A DNA stretch of 37,739 nucleotides, taken from assembly GCA_036897485.1 (NCBI GenBank), contig JAYMTF010000382.1, forward strand, positions 1 through 37,739, in the 5' to 3' direction. Positions 11,644 through 23,400 of this stretch are shown here, piece by piece. The notes beneath the pieces are model-generated. The model saw nothing but the letters and a program-made list of their open reading frames with translations. It did no database searches and was not told where the DNA came from. The translations under genes and the position numbers were made by a program. The stretch comes from Pelargonium nanum (lineage: Eukaryota > Streptophyta > Magnoliopsida > Geraniales > Geraniaceae). The first letter of the stretch is position 1. Each line of letters opens with the position of its first letter.

Positions 11644-12240
11644 TTACGAGCAATAATAGAAGCAACGGCAAATTGCTTGGGGATGGTAAAAGAAACAATC
11701 TCCATACGCAAGATCTCCGTATTTCACCATGCAATCTTTCATGCATCGATCTGGTTCGCAATCTCCTTTGTATGCATCTTGCTGGCATTTCGCATCCACC
11801 ATCTCATTCTTACCTAAAATTATACAAATATATGCATCAAATTACTATAGGAAAAGGATTGACGTATGTGGAATGAACGTATGTGTTTCATATGTACTTT
11901 TCTCAAAGATAATTATCGGTAAATATGTATACATATATCAACATACTTATAGACATTTATTAGTTAAAAAGTTAGCGAATAGCAAATTGCAAACAATTAT
12001 ACAAAATTAATATGTAACTAGAAAATATTGAATACAAAGACATTTATAGGTGAATTCATACGTTTGCCAATACAAAAACTTACATATATCAAATGCAAAT
12101 ATTTCTCATTGGAAATGAATGAATACTTAAACCCTTAATAATTGCAAGAATACTATAAAAAAATATCGAATTACCTATAAAGCTATAAAGAAGACGATAG
12201 TAGCGAGTATAAATAAGGTTGAAATCGAGAGACTCTTCAT
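11644..12240 (-). pseudogene. Defensin-like (DEFL) cysteine-rich peptide gene, apparently disrupted
   Basis: Exon 2 (11813-11644, minus) encodes a 55-residue tail, excluding the split first codon, after a GT-AG type acceptor (TTTTAG). Its eight cysteines are spaced C-x8-C-x4-C-x3-C-x11-C-x8-C-x1-C-x3-C, the plant defensin-like cysteine-stabilised alpha-beta layout with the CxxxC and CxC signatures; the stop is TAA. Exon 1 (12240-12175) encodes a hydrophobic start, MKSLSISTLFILATIVFFIA, that reads as a secretion signal, which is the usual DEFL exon split. A TATA box lies about 47 bp upstream. The oddity: exon 1 ends in an in-frame TAG directly before the donor GTAATT, and the exon phases (66 nt against a +1 entry) do not match. 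It is therefore either a recent pseudogene with a 1-2 base lesion, or uses a splice site I cannot see. Family membership is secure; function and expression are unknown. Confidence 0.75.
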
Positions 12241-12286
12241 GACTTGTTAATTTCTTTTCATATAACTAGTTTAGAACTACTAGTCT

Positions 12287-12294
12287 TATTTATA
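12287..12294 (-). promoter_or_regulatory. TATA box of the DEFL gene
   Basis: Minus-strand TATAAATA about 47 bp upstream of the exon 1 ATG at 12240, a normal TATA-to-leader distance for a short plant gene. Confidence 0.55.
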
Positions 12295-14907
12295 TGTAAA
12301 TTTGAGTAGTTGTGTGTAAAATGTTTACCATAATATTTTTGAATGTTTCAATGTGTCATATATACACAAGGGGAAAAATATTAGGGTTGATTTTGCAAAT
12401 CCATACAAAGATAGAGATACATTTTATGTAGCAAAGGTTTACTAGAGAGAATGATTAGATGATTCTTGTGATTGTTACAAAAATATATCATTCCTTAATG
12501 GTAATATATGACTAACTCCTCTTCTCTGTACACCTAACAGACACAAGACTCTAAATTTTGAATTTTGAAATTGCAATTAAGAATTCAATTTAACCGTTTG
12601 CTCAAAAAATTTACTCATTTGGTCTAAACAAAGTGTCTTGTTTGACTTTATATTAGAATGGATGATAATGAACTTATTTATTGATTTCTTATGTCATCTA
12701 AATATCTGTTTTATGGTAATTTACTATTTATGCAATAGAAGTGAGACTCGGACCTGAAACCTCGAAATCAGGCGCCTTCACCGCTTGCCTCATTAGTTGT
12801 AGGTGATTATAAAAATATCTAAATCTGAACAAAATCAATACAGAATCAAATCCACAAAATGAGAACTAATCTGACCAACTGAAGAAAAAGAAATCAATTT
12901 CAAAACCAATTTTTGACACAGATGCATATGGAAATCAAGGAGATCAATTTAAAACATAATCCTCAGAGATATTATTGATAATTAAATTAATGCAAAACCT
13001 GATTATATCTTTCACATTAGTTGTCAGTTGTGTTAAATTGTTATTTTTATATTCATCATTTAAACATTTCGTGCGTGTTTCACATATCCAACATAAACAT
13101 AACGATTATAAAACTCCGTGTTTGTGTTTAGTCACATGTCTAGTCGTAATTATCAGCTCTACATGAAATGCAAAGTATCTCCACCAAATGTTTAATAATT
13201 GTGTGTCGTGAAGTGGGTAGAATATCAAAATCGTGCTTATATGTAGTTCATTAACTAATTTACACACATCTAACATAAACACAACCTATTTAATAATTGT
13301 GTAAGCGTGTCATTTTTGCATCAATTTTATCTCAAACAAGAGGAAAGATTGCAATCGATACTGCTCTCAGACTACTTCCATTGTAGGACTTTGAGCGACA
13401 AAAAGATGAGATGAGATTGAAAACAATTTAGGAGAGATATATAAGAGAAGAGATTAAATGATTAGTTTGGCTTATAATTTCATAGAACTAAATTTCTCTT
13501 TTAATGTGTCATGCGTGTTCCATAGCCCAACATAAACACAACACGATCACAAACATCTTCTTGTTAAATCTAAACACACTTATATCGTGTTGTGAATCGT
13601 GTCAAATCACGTTTTCGGGCCGAATTGTCATCTCTAACTTATAAAGAGACTAAGTATCACATGAGATGAGGGAGATGTATATAGTCTACAGAGCAAGCAT
13701 GTGAGGTTTATATTGACTAGTAGAGCTAATTAAGCTTATTCATTTTCAATCAGATAATAATATCAATATGGGTACAGACAGAGACGGCTCCAATGATCGA
13801 TGCCAATATACCCAGATAATGAATTCTGTTATCTTGAAGATGCAATTTATTAGGTGCCTTACTGCTGAAGTAATGGCATGCATCATCACAGAGAGAGAGA
13901 GAGAGGGACATGTGACTATTTGAGATGATCAAGAACCAACCATGATTGGCATGTGATGATTTTTATAATGCAAGCCAATTAAAAGTAAGGAATGCGTAGT
14001 AAAATGAGTGGGATCATATGAATGCTAAAAGTTAAGAGTTTCATTTCTCATGCAATTGGGCATTGGAGATAGAATTGATAATTGGTAGACATGTTCTCTA
14101 ATCTACAACATGCATGTATTATAGTATTATACTACTCATAGTCATTTATGATATGGCAAAGTTATTGGTGATTGATGAGTGTGTGTATATAATATATGTA
14201 TAGATTGTACCTTTCCTTCTGAGTTTCTGAGCAATCAATCATATGCATTTACTGTATTCAGAGACTCCTTGGGGAAGGTTTTTTGGGTTGGACTTGGAGA
14301 GTTGCAACTTACATGGTGAAGGTGATCATGATCAGGCCCAGCTGGTCCAGGTCCAGAGTGATGATTGAGTCAGTAGAGACAGAGACTTAGGTTCTGACTT
14401 TGATCATTTGGTGGGTGCAAGTCAGGTCCCAATTGGAGTCACCTGCTAGATTCATGCATGCACATAGCAAATATATTGTACATTAGTTCATTGAATGACA
14501 TTTTTGTAATCGTGTCGTGTTTGTATTGAGCATTTGAAATACGTTATATGTGATTAATTAGTTGTGTTGTGACATACACGACGTACTCAACACGCACACT
14601 TAAGAGTACAATTGTAAGTTGATCATATCATGTGTCAAACGTGTTAGATTGTGTTGTGTCATTGTAGTCATACAAGTTGGATAGTGCTGACATCAAACGC
14701 GTTGGTATTCTATCATGCCGAATGTGTTGAGTAGTGTCCGTGCGAGTCGTGTCGTGTCAACATCCCATTTAGTTACCTGTTAAACGTGTCATGTTCGTGT
14801 TTTGTGTTCATAAACGTGTCGTGTTCGTATTCAACCGTTCAACACAATTACTAGGCGTTCCATATTTGTGTTGGATCGTGCAACACTCAATTAAATTTTA
14901 ACACGAC

Positions 14908-14973
14908 ATGATTAACCAAAATTAAACCTCTATGAAAACTATGATTAACCAAAATTAAACCTCTATGAAAACC
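14908..14973. repeat. Two-copy 33-bp tandem duplication
   Basis: ATGATTAACCAAAATTAAAC begins at 14908 and again at 14941; the copies are nearly identical, so the duplication is recent. Confidence 0.9.
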
Positions 14974-15586
14974 ATAGCTTTATGATCAACACTAATCAAT
15001 CATCCCTTATCCCCATATGCAATCACACACTGCTAATTAACTTTCATAAAATAAATGTGAAAACCTCTAAACCTAAAGTGTACGATTTCTCCATCTACCT
15101 TGACCTTTGACCAAACTGCACATGACATGATTACTAACATTAGAGACAGAGTACTACTAAAAATAAATTAATCACTGATCATCAAGATTTTATTTCCTTA
15201 TTCATCACTACTTCCATTATCTTAATTGTTCACAATCAAGCAGCATCTGTAAAGCAAGTTTAAAATACTAAAAAGTCAACAACATGCAATAGTGGTTATA
15301 GTTAATTAAGATGCAAGCTGCAGCTCAATCTTGCAATTGCAATTTAGTTCTATTAACTAATCCACGTCAAATTAAATAAAGACAGTCAAAAGTTATTTGT
15401 TGAGACTCAATCAAAGATACAAAGGACATAGATCCGAACGAGTGCTCTGCATCTACAAATTTGTTAAGGCATATATATATGAGTGTTATATCGTAAAGTG
15501 GCATCTCCTCGTTATCTAAATTGAGTTTTAGCTCATAACACTTTGGTTGATAATCTTTTCTCTTAAACATATATGACTATATAAAA

Positions 15587-15933
15587 CAGTGTTGACAATT
15601 TGAACCCAAACCTAGACACTCAAAATCCGACTCACATGTGCACAAGTTTGAGTTGTATAATCTAGACCCGATTATTTTTTGGGGCGAGTATGACATAGGA
15701 AATATATAGGTCAAGTGAGACAAACCCACATTAATCCACATATTTTCTTTGTAAAAACCACAACTTGAGATGCAGCTTAGTTTCAGTTCAACCCATAACC
15801 CAAATATCAGCTCTAATGAAAAAGCAACAACCCGACCCAACCCAAAACTCAGAAGTGCAGATTGAGTTCGATTTAACTCAATTCAATCCGAATCTATAAT
15901 AAAAACCGACTCAAAACTCAATTGTCAACTCTA
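15587..15933. mobile_element. hAT-like non-autonomous element (tentative)
   Basis: Left end CAGTGTTGACAATTTGAA and the reverse complement of the right end, TAGAGTTGACAATTGAG, form terminal inverted repeats of the family also seen at 30308-30661. Flanks ATATAAAA and ATAATAGA agree at 5 of 8 positions, so the target duplication is weak. The inside is rich in 'aaaactcaa/cccaaac' strings. Non-coding. Confidence 0.5.
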
Positions 15934-16329
15934 ATAATAGAAAAAGGTAGCAATATGTTCTGTCAACTTGCACATAAGTACATGAATAATTGAATTACTA
16001 CACATGCAATCATTTTGTTTCATCCAATCCTACTGCTATGCTAGGCTACACTATATCACATATTTCTCATTTTTTCCCAATAAAGAAATGGACGAATCAC
16101 ATGAGTGCCATCTTCTAATTATAAGTCTAGATCCCAAATCCAATAAAATAGAAATAGAAATACAAAGCACAAGAAAAGGAGATTAATAAATACTTAAATA
16201 AGATAAAGATACAGATACCAAGACAAATTAAATGATCATGAATATGATGCTAAGAGAGTAAATATAGATATAGTTAATAATTGGGAGAGCAGACCTTGTG
16301 GTGTTGGTGTGGGTTAATGTTGACTGTTC

Positions 16330-16672
16330 AGGAGGCAGTTGCAAGTTGCAAGTTGCAATTTGATTGATTCACAATTAACAAACAAAGTAACTAACCAATT
16401 GCAGCAACAACAATAATAACAGCATTATTTATTATACAGTACTATGCCCATATGATTGATCAGAGAGAGAGAGAAAATAATTTAGTTAAAACAAATGCAA
16501 GATCAGAGCCAAAATTGAAAAGTAAGTATTGAAACAAGTCATGGGATTGGGATGGGACAGTTGCAACTGCAGGATGCAACAGCCTAACTTCAATGATAAA
16601 TAAAGTATATAATCATTAGAAAAATGATCATCACTCAGTGGTACTGCAACTGCACCTGCAAATTGCAATTGG
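16330..16672. promoter_or_regulatory. Cluster of TTGCAA/TGCAA motifs upstream of SAUR
   Basis: The core TTGCA(A) and its complement recur in short groups at about 16337-16360, 16560-16580 and 16645-16672, often back-to-back (for example GCAAGTTGCAAGTTGCAA). The groups lie 180-510 bp ahead of the SAUR start. A regulatory role is only an inference from position and repetition. Confidence 0.35.
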
Positions 16673-16849
16673 TAATTAATTATTAAGCAGCAAATTAAAT
16701 ATTATATGGATCTTCACCTCCTTTAAATCTTTGTGCCAACCTGCAGAAGACTCACCTCATATCATCTCTTCTCTCATCACCCTAGTTGATCTGAGCAAGT
16801 TCAATAGCAATATCAAGAGAGGAAAGCAGAGCAAGTTAATTAATCAGTT

Positions 16850-17458
16850 ATGCTTGAAAGCAACACTTTATTGATGGATTCTGATAGTAATAATAAGAAG
16901 TCTAACAAGATCCGAGAGATTGTTAGGCTTCAACAGATCCTCAAGAAGTGGAAGAAGCTAGCAAATTCGTCATCATCATCGAAGAACAACAGCATTTCCA
17001 ACACTAATACCAGCAGTAGTAGCAGTAGCAGTACCGGCGGAGGAGGAAGTAGTGGCAGCAAGAGCATCAAATTTCTAAAGAGAACGCTGTCATTTTCCGA
17101 CAGTAACCCTACTGCTGAGCCTGCTGTTCCCAAAGGCTTTCTCGCTGTTTGCGTCGGACAAGAGCTCAAGAGATTCATCATCCCCACTGAATACTTGGTC
17201 CATCAGGCATTTGTCATGCTACTCCAACAAGCGGAAGAAGAATTTGGGTTTCAACAGCAAGGAGTTCTCAAGATTCCTTGTGAAGTGCCCGTTTTCATGA
17301 AGATCTTGAAGGTGGTGGAGGACAAACGACAAGTCTTTTCCCTGCATGATGATCACTTCTACAACACTACTCATGCATGTACTACATCATCGTCATCGTC
17401 ATCAACTTCGTCAGATTGCGAGCTTACACCTTCTCATCATCCTCAGTTATGTAGATAA
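16850..17458 (+). CDS. SAUR-family auxin-responsive protein, intronless
   Basis: 202 aa in a single exon, as is usual for SAUR genes. An N-terminal KSNKIREIVRLQQILKKWKK segment (about 17-36) is followed by a serine/asparagine/glycine low-complexity stretch (about 39-72) and then KFLKRTLSFSD. The SAUR domain (about 93-158) includes VPKGFLAVCVG, RFIIPTEYL, the EEEFGFQQ block and GVLKIPCEVPVF. A serine-rich tail ends ELTPSHHPQLCR. SAURs inhibit PP2C.D phosphatases and so raise plasma-membrane H+-ATPase activity and cell expansion. An in-frame second ATG at 16874 (MDSDSN) is the more likely start by family resemblance; both are in the same frame. I do not assign an individual SAUR number. The serine runs are coded by TCA/TCG/AGC repeats and are likely length-polymorphic. 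Confidence 0.92.
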   Translation: MLESNTLLMDSDSNNKKSNKIREIVRLQQILKKWKKLANSSSSSKNNSISNTNTSSSSSSSTGGGGSSGSKSIKFLKRTLSFSDSNPTAEPAVPKGFLAVCVGQELKRFIIPTEYLVHQAFVMLLQQAEEEFGFQQQGVLKIPCEVPVFMKILKVVEDKRQVFSLHDDHFYNTTHACTTSSSSSSTSSDCELTPSHHPQLCR

Positions 17459-17710
17459 TTATTGATCATATGCCATCATTATCCTTGACTAATCAGTTCT
17501 TGGTTCCAGTTCATTTTGACACCTTTACCATCATCTTAGTTAATCCTATATGTTTGAGACTTATTTGTGTGTACTTCTATAGAGATATTGAGATTTAATA
17601 AGAGCAAAATAATTACTTATACTTTTAACGGTAGCTAGTGTACTAGAACACTATCTACATAGTAGTTCATATACATACCATGAATGAAGATTCAAGATTC
17701 TGCAAGCTTT

Positions 17711-17864
17711 GTTTGTGTTCACATAGTTATCTACCAGATTTCCTAAATGTCTCTTAGTCAATATAATATTAACTACTACTAAGTTTGTGTTCACATAGTT
17801 ATCTACCTGTTTTCCTAAATATCTCTTACTCGATATTATATTTATTACTACTAAGTTTGTGTTC
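17711..17864. repeat. 72-bp tandem duplication downstream of SAUR
   Basis: GTTTGTGTTCACATAGTTAT begins at 17711 and 17783, with a truncated third start (GTTTGTGTTC) at 17855. The copies differ at a handful of positions. Confidence 0.9.
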
Positions 17865-18018
17865 TTGGTCTCCTTAACTTAATTTCTGAGAAAATCTAGT
17901 CCCTCAAACATATAACGTTTCATTGATAAGATTGATTCGCCATTGCCAAGGTCAAAACACAATGCTAGTACCACTAAAGACAGTATAGCATTTTGGCTTG
18001 AGAAGCGACATATATGGT

Positions 18019-18133
18019 TTAGTATAGTTGGCATACAGATAGATGTAAGAGAAAGTATCGATGCGTGCATTTTAGTATAGTTGGCATACAGATGGATGTA
18101 ATAGCTAGAAAGTATCGATGCATGCATTATAGT
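18019..18133. repeat. 53-bp tandem duplication
   Basis: TTAGTATAGTTGGCATACAG begins at 18019 and again at 18072. Both copies contain GAAAGTATCGATGC; the second is a few bases longer. Confidence 0.9.
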
Positions 18134-18689
18134 GCATACCTGGTGAATACATCGAACTGGCATCTATTTTTCAACGGTTTTACCCAAAATCTGCCATCTT
18201 CATGATGCCTGAATAAAAGACAGATGTCTCAGGTGCGGCACCAATCTGCCCATCACATACAATCAAGTGTAAGTTTCAGGCACAATACAATAGAAACCTG
18301 TGCAGCTGGGAGTAATGGTGCAAGTAATTTGAGACAAGAAGGGTTCTGAAATAAGTAAATAACATATATAGGGACACCATTTATAGACACACCATAGTAT
18401 TAATGGGAAGCAGATTATAATTTCAATGACAATATCTTTGTCATTTATGCATATCACAATTTGAATTGACACAAAAACATCATCATAGAACTGGCAGAAT
18501 CAGTTCCTTCCAATCTGTTCCAATTCCTATAGTATAATAACAATGTCATAGCTAGCTTGGATACTACTAATTTAGATTAGACTCTATGGATTAGTTAAGT
18601 CTAAATTGTTCCCAACACCAAGAGAAGCTTTTCTCTGTCACTGCGCATGTCAATTCTACTTCGAAGAATTACGGAGTATATCCTTTTCC

Positions 18690-19290
18690 AACTTTTGATC
18701 AATAAAACACCAAAATCATCTAAAACATTATAAATAAGAAACTAGAAATTCGAAGAAGAAAATGAAGATCATGGCAATAGTAGCAAAATTCTCCAACAGC
18801 AGCAAGCAACATTCAAGGAGATGGAGGATTGGAGTTGGTGATAGTCATTACAGCATTCCAAATCTGACCACGACCTCAGATAATTGGAGGCAAAGCTGCT
18901 CCTGAAACGAGGCCGATTAAGAAAGCTCCGCGAAGCCAGGTTTGGATTCAAGCTTGATTTCGAGGATGGAGAGGCGGTTTTTGTTGGAATCGAGCTTGAT
19001 TTCAGGAGGTATCGGACATGAGACGGACCTTGCTTCCTCTCTCTCAAAGGACACTACCTAACATCACAACGCTCTGGAGATCCTCAATGGCCTTCATGTG
19101 TAGTGTGTGATTTCAGTTGTTCTGTTCTTAGCTTTTGCAGGTGCAAATTCTGTGGAATTTTGCTTTGACTCGTTGTTGTTGTTCCTTTTCTTCTCCTTCT
19201 GCAGAAGGAGATGGTCGTGATTGCTCCATCTTCGGCAGGAAGATGATATGCGAACAGAAGTAACAGAACAGAACTTTTGATGGAGAGTGA
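18690..19290. other. GC-richer island, possible decayed coding fragment
   Basis: In AT-rich surroundings this stretch has coding-like composition, yet no frame stays open on either strand for more than about 90 codons. On the + strand pieces read KLREARFGFKLDFEDGEAVF (about 18927-18986) and, in another frame, GKAAPETRPIKKAPRSQVW. I do not recognise a family. A minus frame (19047-18769) is serine-rich and looks like a shadow. It could be a transcribed non-coding locus or a gene remnant. Confidence 0.25.
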
Positions 19291-20401
19291 GAATTAAGAA
19301 ATTAGAAATTAGAATATGGGCTGGGCTGGGCCTGAATCACTATATTCCTCAATTGGGCCTAGAATTAACATGGTATTGTTTAGAATTTTTTTTCTATATT
19401 TTTGTTTCATGTTATAAACGACTTAAGTGTGTACAAACTCGACTTTTCTGTTATCTCGTCTTATTCGTGTTGGAAATGTGAAACACACACTACGTATTTA
19501 CACGATTAGTGTTGTAAAATCATAGGTATGTGAAAGTTAACTTGCATTTTTACAAGTTTAGATCGCAGAAAATGTACCCACCCATTTTCGAATCGGGTCG
19601 AGATTTTTATGATAAATTTGAGATTCATGTCATGTGCACAACTCTTGCAGGCTGAATTCATATGTTAAAGGTGTTTCCAATCCGAACCCAAATATCTCAT
19701 CCATACCCAAACCTGAATTGTCGGCTCTAACAAATCTACACATTATAAACATGCCTAAGGAAGAGAGAAATGAATAAGAGCCTTGTTCGGTTACATAAAT
19801 ATAATCTCTCCATTCTAAAACGAAAAAGAGCCCCATTAACAACTCACTTCGTCTCTCATTCGAAGTAAACCTGACATTGTTAACAAAACTTTAATCAAAG
19901 TGGTGACTAAAGATATAACTTGTGCAAATCTTTCCATTTCCCGGCTAGATACGATACATTAGTTGATAAAACACTTTATTCGATAGCCTACATTTCTGAA
20001 ATACCTCTACAAATGGTCAATCTAACTAATATTGAACTTCAACTAAGAATAAACAGTATATTTCACCTTAAACACAAACATAAACAAAGCTAAATCTGGC
20101 TTCAAAGTCAAAACAATAGAAATTCGAATTACAAAATACATAATTTCTGACATGCAAGCTTAAAAGTTAAAACATCGATCGCCATCATCAATATAATAAA
20201 GCTAAAATCCACAATGATCAGTTAATTATCTTTTATTTGTATGACGAAAAGAGAAAACTCAGTTAAACTACTGACCGATCAGACACCCCTGGATTGGTCT
20301 ACTACATAAAATGCCTATTCTGTTGTATTTGCTAATTATCTAAAGGATCCGAGAAGAGTAATGGGTGTCGGAGTAAAAATTGCAAATCTTATCAACAAGT
20401 C

Positions 20402-23400
20402 TCACAGAAAGATTGGTGCCATCACAAGTGTTATTGTTGCCAGCATTTTTATGAGGACGTGAATTGAAGGTCCAGCAGTGTCCTTGAACGGGTCTCCCAC
20501 GCTGCAAACGCCAATTAATCAATGTCAGACTACAATGTTTATACGATGATGAACACAAATTGCAAACGTCCGGTTGCATATCAGAATATATATATTATTT
20601 CAAGTAAAGTTTATTCTATGAGTCTATAACAAAAGCTGAACTTCTCGTATAGTGTCATCATCGTTACCGTCACAGCGGGCTTCTCATACAATCTAGAGCG
20701 GGCAATTCGGGTTTCAAATTGGGTTTTTTGGGGCTCGGGTTGAGAAGAGCTAACACAACCCGTGGATAGGGTTACTGATTTTGCGTGTAAAATGTGTGGG
20801 ATAACCCAACCGTCCAGAAATTGTGTCGGGTCTATTTTTGCTACACAAACCGGAAAATCTGGGTTAGATTTTGGGTGGCCGTGGATTCCGATCCAAATAA
20901 TCGCCTCTAATCCAAACTTAAACCTAGAACTAACATGTTTGTGTCTAGAACAGGGGTCACCAGGGCTATGATACTGAGTCAATGTGTCATTCTTATTAGG
21001 TTTAGAAGTCCATTAGATTTTCTCAACGTACAACAAATCCAAGTGAAAGCACTTCCTTTTATTAGTTTATTTTACTTATGTAGCCTAAGACGTATTGCTA
21101 GCTTAGATTCAATAAGATAACGTTTGGACAGAAGTTTTTTTGTCAAGAATGAAGAATCAGAATGGAAAGAGATTCTCATTGTTCATGTTTGGGTTATGAT
21201 TTTTTTATCGGGAGAATAGCTCTAAAATGGGAATCTTAACCCTCATTCCCATTCCAAATTTTTAATCAAAACGCTAACTAAGTTTAATGGAAAGGAAAAA
21301 TAAATAAAAAGGCAACGAGACTTACGTATCTCCAGTAATTGCTGCCTTATGACAGTCGCTCCCTTTGCCCCCAAGAGCCCCGGTCTCTATGTACTTCTTT
21401 GCATTATCCCATGCACCACCAGCTGTGTTCAAGAAAAGGGCCATAAGAATACCAGAAACTGTGGCAAACATGAGCATGGAAGCAACAACTTTAGCTCCAA
21501 GTAAAGGTTGCCCAGTGTAGTATCCTAAAATCCGGAACACAAAACCTGCAAGCAATACAAGCAACCTTGAATACGAAGTTCATCACCTACAATGCGGGGA
21601 TTGACGATATGGGAAAGGGACAGGTACAAATGTTACACAAGTAATTAACCTACCAACAGCTATAGGCGATATAATAGCTAGAGCACCAGGTTTAATCATC
21701 TCCCTCAGCGATGCGGATGCTACAATGGCAACACAACGACCATAATCTGGTTTGTCCTTGTAGTCCTGAATGATCATGGACAACAAATCCCATTAATTAA
21801 CATTTAACACCAGGGTCGAAAATTCAAGAATATGTGTGTGTGTGTGCGTGTGTGTGGTTTAGGCTAAGCCAAGCCAATCAAAATGCGACACCTCGTTAAC
21901 TTTCACTCAAACCTACTCCGGTGAATTTGTGGTGTGCCCTCCTGGATCCTGTAAATATTAATGAGGTGGCATAACCTCATTGACGGCTCATTCTTAGCCA
22001 AATTTATTACTCATATATATTGCTAGAATTGCTTGTACTTACCATGATGCCTGGCCTCTCGATAAATTGTCTTCTTACTTCATTGACAACCTCTTGAGCA
22101 GTACGTCCCACTGCAGAACAGGCCCATGCACTAAACAAGTAGATAAGCATGGAGCCAAGCAACCCGCCGATGAAAACTTCTGGAATAGCTATATCAACCT
22201 GAAAGCAGCGTCCAGTTGGAAGGTTAGCAACCAATACAAAAGCGATGAAAATGGGATGAAAATAAAATTGTAGTGATTGCAACAACCTGTTTAAAAGGTT
22301 CACGAGCAAATGTTGCTACCTCGTCCATATAAGCACTAAAAAGAAGAAAAGATGCTAGTGCAGCAGATCCAATGGCAAAACCTTTAGTGGTAGCTTTTGT
22401 GGTGTTCCCCACCGCATCAAGAAGATCAGTAATCTCCCTAACACTTTCTGGCTGTAATAAGATATTTATGCTATATTAGAATTAGAAAAGAAAAATGTAA
22501 ACATATTGCTCTTGAGATAGTAGGCAAATCCTTGGAAGAATCCCCATTTTAACTTTGGGTTAAAAATCCATTTTCCAGAAAATGTTTCCAACTTGGAGGA
22601 ATCGGACATGCTTTGTGCACTATATACTATTTTACTATAAATTGAACCAGAATTACCTGCTGACTCATCTCGACAATTCCACCAGCATTGTCAGCTATTG
22701 GTCCAAACATATCCATAGTGAGAACATAAGCAGCAGTGCTGAGCATTCCCATCGTAGCTACTGCGGTACCAAACAAACCGCCGGTTGGATTTCCAGATTC
22801 ATCCACTAGTCCGCAGGTCTGACCCAACCAGTAAGCTGAAACAACAGACACACTAATAACGAGAACAGGAAGAGCTGTTGATTCCAGGCCCAAACTGATG
22901 CCAGCAATGATATTAGTCCCATGACCCGTGGAGCTAGCTAAAGCTAATGTTCGCACAGGCTCATGCTTGTAGTCAGTGTAGTACTTGGTGATCCAGACAA
23001 AAGCATATGCTGTAGTGATACCAACCAACCCACATAAGAAGAAGTTGAACCAAGCAGAAGGTGCTTGTTCGGTGTAAAGTAACCACCGAGTTGACTGAAA
23101 AGTATTAGACAAAACCAACAATGAAATCAATACTCAAAAGAGTTACAGCAACATTGCACCAATACAGTACTTGATCCATTATACAAAGGAAAGAATGTTT
23201 AAGCTATCAATAAACATTTCGTAAGAGTAACTAATAGATTTTCCAGAGGTGGACAGAACATTACCACACCAAATGTTAAAACGGCTAAAACTATGGTAAT
23301 AGAATATCCTTTCTGAAGAATTGCCATTGGATCCTCTATAGGAGACTTCACACCAGAATCTCGTGTGCCCCTAATAGATAGTATACCCACTGACGATATC

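Larger units (their letters stand above)
12295..16329. other. Gene-poor region with transposon pieces
   Basis: No supportable coding gene in about 4 kb. Positions 13100-13166 and 13500-13640 end in ATTATCAGCTCTA and AATTGTCATCTCTAA, which match the right ends of the hAT-like family described elsewhere; their left ends were not found. Positions 14500-14890 are full of CGTGTCGTGTT-type strings typical of the same repeat class. Positions 14184-14460 form a GC-richer island behind a TATA-like string (TATATAATATATG) and could be a non-coding transcript, but nothing proves it. A small frame at 13750-13932 (-) is unrecognised and probably chance. Confidence 0.45.
17459..20401. other. Gene-poor spacer between SAUR and the pyrophosphatase
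   Basis: Holds the SAUR 3' end, two short tandem duplications (17711 and 18019), an unassigned GC-richer island (18690-19290) and a sequence near 19560-19730 that ends GAATTGTCGGCTCTAA, a match to the hAT-like right terminus. The remainder is AT-rich. No gene can be supported. Confidence 0.5.

Noticed and set aside
12735-12800. tRNA-like or SINE-like text (ACTCGGACCTGAAACCTC)
   Set aside because: No cloverleaf can be formed and no A/B box pair at proper spacing; more likely a fragment of a dispersed repeat.
13750-13932. 60-codon minus frame with hydrophobic end
   Set aside because: No homologous family recognised, no promoter signal, spans a GA microsatellite.
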